From the NCBI GenBank assembly GCA_964529795.1, contig CAZGXM010000019.1, positions 1-38,782 of the forward strand: a stretch of DNA of 38,782 nt, in the 5' to 3' direction. This stretch comes from CAZGXM01 sp964529795. GTDB taxonomy: Bacteria; Bacillota; JADQBR01. The notes under the pieces are model-generated. The model was not told the origin of the DNA, made no database searches, and saw nothing but the letters and a program-made list of their open reading frames with translations. Of this stretch, positions 33,451 to 38,782 are shown one piece after another. Position numbers and translations under genes: made by a program. Within the stretch, counting starts at the first letter, position 1. Every line of letters starts with the position of its first letter.

Positions 33451-34509
33451 CTACTTGGCTTCCGGGGGAACCAGCTTATCGGGAATTTCCAAGCCCAGTT
33501 CCTTAAAGTACTTGATAACACCGGGATGCAGGGGCATGACGGCATTTTTGACAGTATTTTCCGGTGTTGTCCAGTTGGCAGCTTTGTGGATGTTGATCAA
33601 GACATCCTTGTGCTCAAAGACTGCCTTGACAATTTGGTAGATCAAATCTGCCGGTGCGTCCTTACTGGTAATCATGGTATTCCAGACTGTAGGCGTGGGT
33701 ACCGCCTCATCCTGACCTTTGTACGTACCTGCCGGCACTTCCCCGGCGTTATAGAAAGGATACTCGGTGGTTATTTTCTTCAGGTCTTCCTCGCTGAAAG
33801 GAATGATGTAAATATCTTGGGTGGCTGCCAATTCGGTGATGGACGAAGTGGGTGCGGCTACGCTCCAAACCCCCACGTCCAGAGTTTTATCCCGCAGGTT
33901 GTTTGCCTGGTCCGCAAAGGGAAGGCGTTGGACCTTAAATTTGTCATAACTCATTCCCAGGAGGCTGAATACCAAATTGGTCTTGTATTCGGTGCCGCTT
34001 CCCGGTGCACCCACGGAAACTTTCTTGCCTTTCAAGTCGTAAATGGTTTTAATACCCGTCTCCTTTAAAGCAACTACCTGGTAGATATTTGGGTACATGG
34101 TGAAAACGGTGCGAATATCCTTTTTATCGCCTTCGAATCTGCCGGTGCCGTTATAGGCTTGATAACCCACGTCATTCATAATTGCCGCCAGCATTGCCTG
34201 GCCGCTGGCAACCATTTTCGTATTTTCCACCGATGCTCCGGTTACCTCGGCAGTTGCTTCGGTATTGGGGACATAATCAGTAATGATGCTGGCCACGCCG
34301 CCACCGTAGGGGTAATACGTCCCGCCAGTGCCGCCGGTAGCGATGGACAACCAGACCTTTTCCGTTTTTTCTTCCTTCTTGACTTCTCCTTTTTTCTCTT
34401 GGCCGGCCGGCGGCTGTTTTTCTGTGGTCTGACTGCTGCAGCCAACCAAGGCAAGCGCCAAAATCAACACTAAAACTGCCAATAACAATTTGTTATGTGT
34501 TAATTTCAT
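33451..34509 (-). CDS. TAXI-family TRAP transporter solute receptor
   Basis: The 352-residue extracytoplasmic receptor has lipobox LALVGC and a Lys/Glu-rich linker. The TAXI hallmark is VWLSIATGGTGGTYYPYGGGVASII, followed by AEVTGASVENTKMVASGQAMLAAIMNDVGYQAYNG. GKKVSVGAPGSGTEYKTN is the usual hinge region. The ATG at 34509 follows CTGGAGG. It is first in a receptor-DUF1850-permease operon. Related receptors bind glutamate, glutamine or dicarboxylates; the ligand is not evident here. Confidence 0.92.
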   Translation of the reverse strand: MKLTHNKLLLAVLVLILALALVGCSSQTTEKQPPAGQEKKGEVKKEEKTEKVWLSIATGGTGGTYYPYGGGVASIITDYVPNTEATAEVTGASVENTKMVASGQAMLAAIMNDVGYQAYNGTGRFEGDKKDIRTVFTMYPNIYQVVALKETGIKTIYDLKGKKVSVGAPGSGTEYKTNLVFSLLGMSYDKFKVQRLPFADQANNLRDKTLDVGVWSVAAPTSSITELAATQDIYIIPFSEEDLKKITTEYPFYNAGEVPAGTYKGQDEAVPTPTVWNTMITSKDAPADLIYQIVKAVFEHKDVLINIHKAANWTTPENTVKNAVMPLHPGVIKYFKELGLEIPDKLVPPEAK

Positions 34510-34590
34510 AAATACACCTCCAGGTAAATTTTGTCGAATAAAAGACAAGTTCACCACCTTTCCCTGTATAATAATGAAATAGTTTTGAAT

Positions 34591-34630
34591 ATTCTATCTA
34601 TAATTTATTTTTATTGCAAAACTTGTTCCA
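34591..34630 (-). promoter_or_regulatory. Sigma-54 promoter (with overlapping sigma-A-like elements) of the TRAP-TAXI operon
   Basis: On the minus strand TGGAACAAGTTTTGCA (34630-34615) matches the -24/-12 consensus TGGCACR-N4-TTGCW with one mismatch and the exact 10-base GG-to-GC spacing. The adjacent response regulator is a sigma-54 activator. The same TTGCAA (34619-34614) could also act as a -35 element with TAGAAT at 34596-34591 and 17-base spacing, so a sigma-A reading is possible. Confidence 0.6.
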
Positions 34631-34678
34631 GGAAGTATTGAAAATGGAGAGCAAGGTGGAAAAGCGGGTGGGGCTGTC

Positions 34679-34702
34679 TTTCCGGGTAAACATGAGCGGA
34701 AA
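34679..34702. promoter_or_regulatory. Candidate upstream activator site
   Basis: TTTCCG-N12-CGGAAA is an inverted repeat 50-75 bases upstream of the -24 element. Position and dyad symmetry suit an NtrC-type dimer site, but it is a single site and short. Confidence 0.3.
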
Positions 34703-34714
34703 TGCCGGTAAATA

Positions 34715-34740
34715 TAAAAAGACCGCACAAATCAGCGCGG
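34715..34740 (-). terminator. Terminator of the NtrC-type two-component operon
   Basis: CCGC-N10-GCGG on the minus strand is followed by TCTTTTTAT, about 55 bases beyond the regulator stop. Confidence 0.55.
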
Positions 34741-34793
34741 CAAGAGTTGCCGTTTCCGGCGGTAATTTTTGCCGGTCGGCACAATTTGCTTCT

Positions 34794-36173
34794 TTACAGC
34801 TTCAGGTTATATTTCTTTATTTTATCCCTGAGCGAACGCTCGCTGATGCCCAGCATTTTCGCTGTTTTTTTGCGGTGACCGTTTAGATATTTTAGCGTGG
34901 CCGCAATTGTTTCCCGTTCCACTTCCAGCATGGACTGGCCCACTTTCACCGCGATATTTACCGGTGAAGAAGCATTGTCATCTTTTTTGCCGGTAGTCAG
35001 GGAAGCCCAGGCATCCAGGTATTCCGGCAGGTCTTCCTTGCTGATGGTGGGGCCTGTGGAAATAGCTACCGCGTACTCGATGATGTTGGCCAGCTGCCGT
35101 ACATTTCCCGGGTAATGGTGTTCCAGTAAAATGCGCTTGGTTTCGGCATCAAGCTGTTTTATTTTTTTACCCATCTTTTCACAGGTTTCCTTGATAAAAT
35201 GCTCGATCAACAAGAAAATATCTTCCCGCCGTTCTCGCAACGGTGGAATGTGGATGGGAATTACATTTAGCCGGAAATAAAGGTCTTCACGGAATTGCCT
35301 TTGTTTTACCAATTCCAGTAAATCCCTGTTTGTTGCCGCCAAAATCCGCACGTCAATCTGCAGGGACCTGGTTGCACCCAGGGGTGTTATCTCCCGTTCC
35401 TGAATTACCCGCAGTATTTTCGCCTGCAAAGATATGGGCATTTCTGCCACTTCGTCAAGCAGTAAAGTGCCGCCGTTGGCAGCAAAAAGCTTGCCTGCCT
35501 TGTTTTGTACCGCGCCGGTAAAAGCGCCCTTTTCATAACCGAACAGTTCGCTTTCCAGTAAGGTCTCGGGAATGGCGGCACAATTAATGACTTCAAAAGG
35601 GCCCTCTTTGCGCTTGCCTAGAAAATGAATGGCCCGGCTGACCAGTTCCTTTCCCGTGCCGCTTTCACCGGTAATCAGGACATTGGAATCAATATCCTTT
35701 ACTTTATTTATCAGGTGAAAGACGCGGCGTAACGCTTTACTTTTCCCGATAATCCCGGCGTAACCATCCTTACTGTGTAGAGATTCACTGAGATATTTTA
35801 CTTTGCTGCTCAATTGGTAGTATTCGATGGCATTATCAAGCAAAAGCTGCAGTTCTTTGATATCCAGCGGTTTGCTGATGTAATAGTAGGCGCCCAGCTT
35901 CATGGCTTTGACGGTAGACTCAATAGTGCCGTAGGCGGTCATGACAATAACCACTGTTTGCGGGAAATTGCTTTTTATTTCCCGGAGAACTTCCAGGCCG
36001 TCCATATCTCCCAATCGCCAGTCAAGTAAAACCACAGCAAAAGGTTTTTGGTGCATTTTTTCCAAACCTTCAGCGGCACTGGTGGCTGATGTCACCCGGT
36101 AGTTATCTTCCAGGGCAAATTTCAGGGAAGAGCAGATGGAAACCTCGTCATCGATAATCAAAATATCATGCAC
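34794..36173 (-). CDS. Sigma-54-dependent NtrC-family response regulator
   Basis: The 459-residue regulator has a receiver domain (Asp51 in VVLLDWRLGDMDG) and an AAA+ domain with Walker A GESGTGKE, the sigma-54-contacting GAFTGA loop (ELFGYEKGAFTGAVQ), Walker B GGTLLLDEVAEM and an arginine-finger region. A C-terminal Fis-type helix-turn-helix ends ATLKYLNGHRKKTAKMLGISERSLRDKIKKY. The start is GTG at 36173 with AAGGAGGGG upstream, overlapping the kinase by 8 bases. It should activate the sigma-54 promoter at 34615 and hence the TRAP-TAXI operon. Confidence 0.94.
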   Translation of the reverse strand: MHDILIIDDEVSICSSLKFALEDNYRVTSATSAAEGLEKMHQKPFAVVLLDWRLGDMDGLEVLREIKSNFPQTVVIVMTAYGTIESTVKAMKLGAYYYISKPLDIKELQLLLDNAIEYYQLSSKVKYLSESLHSKDGYAGIIGKSKALRRVFHLINKVKDIDSNVLITGESGTGKELVSRAIHFLGKRKEGPFEVINCAAIPETLLESELFGYEKGAFTGAVQNKAGKLFAANGGTLLLDEVAEMPISLQAKILRVIQEREITPLGATRSLQIDVRILAATNRDLLELVKQRQFREDLYFRLNVIPIHIPPLRERREDIFLLIEHFIKETCEKMGKKIKQLDAETKRILLEHHYPGNVRQLANIIEYAVAISTGPTISKEDLPEYLDAWASLTTGKKDDNASSPVNIAVKVGQSMLEVERETIAATLKYLNGHRKKTAKMLGISERSLRDKIKKYNLKL

Positions 36174-38208
36174 CGTGGCCCCCTCCTTGAGCTAAAAGTG
36201 TTAATTCGGGCCGGGCCGAAGGAAATTCCAATTTCACTGTAGTGCCTGCATTTGGCTTGCTGGTTACCAAAATGTCCCCGTGGTTTTCCTTAATTAATTG
36301 ATAAGTGATAGTAAGTCCAAGCCCCACTCCGTTGGGTTTCATGGTGAAGAACGGGTCAAAGATCTTGTCAAGTTGCTCCCGGGGAATACCCTTGCCTGTA
36401 TCCTGAAAAATCAAAGCCATCTTTTCACCGTCTTTCCGCGCGGAAATGGTCAGGTGCTTCAAGCCGCAGTTTTCCATGGCATCCAGGGCATTGAGGATTA
36501 GATTAAAGGCAACCTGTTTCAACTGGCGGGGATCGGCATAAATTTCCAGCCCTTCGTCAATCTCTGTTGTAACTTTAACTTTTTTATCCCGAAAAGTCTT
36601 TTTAAATAACAGCAGGACGGAATCCATCCACCGGCCTGCATTGAACACTATTTTTTCGGCCTTTTTGGGCCGGGAGTAGTCCAGTAAATCCTCGACGATA
36701 TTATTCAGCCGGGCAATTTCCCTGGGCAGGTAGCGGGCCATTTCTTCCCGGAACAGAGGGTTATGATGCTTCAGCGGCAGTAATTCGACAAACGTTTTTA
36801 TCGATGTTAACGGGTTTCGTAACTCATGGGCTATCCCGGCTATTAACTGACCCAGTGCTCGCATTTTTTCCTGGGTAAGCAATTTCTGCTGCAGTTTTCT
36901 TTCATGAGTGCGGTCCTGAAGTGTAATTAACGTGCCCATGATGTTATTTTGAACATCGTAAAGCGGGGAGATGTCGAAAGTCAAATTTTTTATCTGGTTG
37001 TTGAAGGATATTTCAGTTTCCGCCTGCTGTATTTCTTCCCGGGCGTTGACCTGCTCCCGATATGGTTCAAGTATTTGCTTTAATGGTGTTATTTTATCGA
37101 AATGAATTGCATAAAGTGGAGACTTGTTTTCGAGCTGCAGAATACTGATGGCTGCCGGGTTGATGGTGGTAATGCGACCGTCAAGGTCCAAAGTGATGAT
37201 ACCGTTTTTCACGCTTGCCAGCACTTGTTCCTTGAAAGCATCGTTTTCAGCAAGCAGTTTGCGTTGCTGTTCCAGGTGGAGGTTGGCCCGGGAGAGTTCT
37301 TTGGTACGTTTGGCAACTTCAATGCGCAGGTTCCGGTTCCATAAAAGACCCAGTAAGGCTGTAATAATGATGAATAATGCCAACAGTTTAATAATTTTCA
37401 TCAGCCGCGCCGTGACAAAGGAGAGGCGTTCGCCAAACCAGCGGTAATAAATGCGGTCAAACTGCCCGGTGGCGCGAATGGTCTTTAATGCAGTGTTGAG
37501 TTTATCCAGTAGTTGGTAGTTCCCTTGATGGACGGCAACGGCATAATCAGCCGGTTGAATGGTCCCACCCACCAGTTTATAGTTGTCCGCCAATCCAAAT
37601 TGTTTCAAGAAGAATTTCGCGGTCCAGGGATTGCCGACAAATGCATCGGCCCGGCGATTAATCAGCAGCTCCAAAGCCTCTCTTTGGTTGAAGGCAATAT
37701 TTACCTGCGCCCTTCTCACGTTTTTTAACAGCGAGTTGGCTACATGAAAGCGCTGAACAGCCGTTGTATGCCCTTTTAAATCGGCAAGGTGCTGAATGTT
37801 GTCTTCGTAACCGGGGATGACTATTGTTTCGGAGATGGTGAAGACGGAATCGGAGAAATCAAACAGCTCGTCACGCTCTGACGTATATTTCATGCCGAAT
37901 ATAGCATCTATTTCATCCCGTTTCAGTGCTTTGACGGCTGCGTCCAATTCCATGGGTAAGAGGGTGATGGTTAGATTGCTGTTTTTCTCAATGGTCCTAA
38001 TTAAATCAATGTTATAGCCGGTCAGTACTCCGGTTTCGTCAAGATAAGAAAAAGGGGGAAGGTATTTATCCACCGCAACTTTGATTGATGCTGTGCTGTA
38101 GGCTTTCAATTCCGGCAAGTTGGCATAAGACTGACCCGGGAAAAGACATATTATCAAGATCACTGGTAAAATTACCCGGACAAGTATTTTAGCTAGCCGC
38201 CCACCCAT
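36166..38208 (-). CDS. Sensor histidine kinase with extracellular solute-binding (SBP_bac_3) domain
   Basis: This is a 680-residue hybrid of transport-type sensor and kinase. A signal/anchor segment is followed by a periplasmic-binding-protein family 3 domain (about residues 38-265; IKVAVDKYLPPFSYLDETGVLTGYNIDLIRTIEK, LINRRADAFVGNPWTAKFFLKQ). Then come a transmembrane helix (IIKLLALFIIITALLGLLW), a coiled coil, a PAS domain (ASVKNGIITLDLDGRITTINPAA), HisKA (IAGIAHELRNPLTSIKTFVELLP) and HATPase (FNLILNALDAMENC, DTGKGIP, GVGLGLTI). The extracellular domain probably senses an amino acid or similar solute. GGGGG lies 7 bases before the ATG. Confidence 0.93.
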   Translation of the reverse strand: MGGRLAKILVRVILPVILIICLFPGQSYANLPELKAYSTASIKVAVDKYLPPFSYLDETGVLTGYNIDLIRTIEKNSNLTITLLPMELDAAVKALKRDEIDAIFGMKYTSERDELFDFSDSVFTISETIVIPGYEDNIQHLADLKGHTTAVQRFHVANSLLKNVRRAQVNIAFNQREALELLINRRADAFVGNPWTAKFFLKQFGLADNYKLVGGTIQPADYAVAVHQGNYQLLDKLNTALKTIRATGQFDRIYYRWFGERLSFVTARLMKIIKLLALFIIITALLGLLWNRNLRIEVAKRTKELSRANLHLEQQRKLLAENDAFKEQVLASVKNGIITLDLDGRITTINPAAISILQLENKSPLYAIHFDKITPLKQILEPYREQVNAREEIQQAETEISFNNQIKNLTFDISPLYDVQNNIMGTLITLQDRTHERKLQQKLLTQEKMRALGQLIAGIAHELRNPLTSIKTFVELLPLKHHNPLFREEMARYLPREIARLNNIVEDLLDYSRPKKAEKIVFNAGRWMDSVLLLFKKTFRDKKVKVTTEIDEGLEIYADPRQLKQVAFNLILNALDAMENCGLKHLTISARKDGEKMALIFQDTGKGIPREQLDKIFDPFFTMKPNGVGLGLTITYQLIKENHGDILVTSKPNAGTTVKLEFPSARPELTLLAQGGGHGA

Positions 38209-38370
38209 TTACATGCCCCCACTAATGGTATAAACTAGTATCACAACGCAAAAAATTTGCAATATTCTGTTATGGTTCTACGTAACTGCTGACTAATCCT
38301 TCTGGCAAGGAGGGAAGCCCCGTAAACAATGCCAATTTATTAGAGAGTGTATGCAAGGAGGAGGCAGCCA

Positions 38371-38715
38371 TTGAAAAAAAAGATAGTGATTTTCCTGGTG
38401 GCGGTTTTTATGGGTATCCTTGTTAATGGCTGTGACGGTAACCCTTTTAAGTCAAAAACAAGGGATTACGGTCCGGCGAAATCCGGCAATACGGAACTAC
38501 CGCTGAAAGAAAAGATGATTACCATCCTTACCGGTGGCACTTCCGGGGTGTACTTTCCGCTGGGCGGTGCATTGGCTGATGTTTACCACCAAAAGTTGGG
38601 TGCGATTGTGACATTTCAATCAACCAGTGCCTCGGCGGAAAACTGTTATAAACTGGCCCAGGGGAAAGGGGAACTGGCATTTGTCATGGCAGATACTGTG
38701 GCTGATGCTTATAAC
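38371..38715 (+). CDS. TAXI-family TRAP solute receptor, 3'-truncated by the contig end
   Basis: Only 115 codons are genomic. The TTG start follows AAGGAGGAGG. The signal peptide ends in lipobox LVNGC; the mature part has MITILTGGTSGVYFPLGGALADVYHQKLG and STSASAENCYKLAQGKGELAFVMADTVADAY, the TAXI fold entry. It is a second receptor, divergent from the kinase gene and different in sequence from the one at 33451. From 38716 the reading frame enters Illumina adapter, so the later codons are not real. Confidence 0.85.
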
Positions 38716-38782
38716 AGATCGGAAGAACACACGTCTGAACTCCAGTCACGAATTCGTAGCTCGTATGCCGTCTTCTGCTTGA
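38716..38782 (+). other. Illumina TruSeq adapter sequence (assembly artefact)
   Basis: Positions 38716-38749 match the TruSeq read-1 adapter that begins AGATCGGAAGAGCACACGTC, with one mismatch (A for G at 38727). An 8-base index GAATTCGT follows at 38750-38757, then the P7 tail ending GCCGTCTTCTGCTTG, with one mismatch (G for T at 38759). This is library adapter, not genome. Confidence 0.97.

Noticed and set aside
38248..38260. GCAAAAAATTTGC inverted repeat between the kinase and second TAXI genes as an operator
   Set aside because: It is AT-rich and short, so chance occurrence is likely. No correctly spaced sigma-54 element was found for the second TAXI gene either.
38716..38782. Continuation of the last TAXI gene
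   Set aside because: These bases are Illumina adapter, not genome.

Overview
The window looks like a chromosomal contig from an anaerobic Gram-positive bacterium, probably a Clostridia/Peptococcaceae-type Firmicute. The evidence is strong AGGAGG-type ribosome binding sites, lipobox signal peptides on solute receptors, a YlbF-family gene, TPP riboswitches with intrinsic terminators, an oxygen-sensitive thiamine route (ThiH rather than ThiO), a multihaem c-type cytochrome and TRAP-TAXI transport. No rRNA, tRNA, CRISPR array or intact insertion sequence was seen. The organism assignment is inference. The last 67 bases are Illumina adapter, so the biological sequence ends at 38715.

Layout. The left end (1-39) holds the first codons of a minus-strand Hsp20-like gene. 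A PEP-synthase/rifampicin-phosphotransferase-like protein follows (233-2722). A complete branched-chain amino-acid ABC operon livKHMGF runs on the minus strand (7543 to 2848) behind a structured leader with a terminator. An AEC-family carrier is next (7948-8847). A minus-strand thiamine operon thiS-thiG-thiH-thiD2/thiE-thiC-tenI (14119 to 8982) lies behind two tandem TPP riboswitches, each with its own terminator, and a good promoter.

The middle (14673-21073) carries a TusA-like protein with a DUF362 protein, a YlbF-family protein that may start at ATT, a small SHOCT membrane protein, an orphan PglX-like DNA methyltransferase without its usual C-terminal tail, ssb and a cysteine hydrolase. 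A NitT/TauT-type ABC operon (23867 to 21156) is divergent from a flavin reductase gene, with a 17-bp palindrome between them.

The right half is about respiration and sensing. A hexahaem cytochrome c lipoprotein (24737-25834) is divergent from a two-gene operon (26409-28665). That operon encodes a small membrane-anchored exported protein and an unusual cytochrome b. The cytochrome b keeps four haem-ligand histidines, has PPWL where PEWY is expected, and carries a C-terminal extension of two tandem about 100-residue helical repeats. This is the best candidate for an undescribed system. An OmpR-type two-component pair follows, then a TRAP-TAXI operon (receptor, DUF1850, fused permease) with a near-consensus sigma-54 promoter. 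Beside it is an NtrC-type two-component system whose kinase has a solute-binding-protein sensor domain. A second TAXI receptor is cut off by the contig end.
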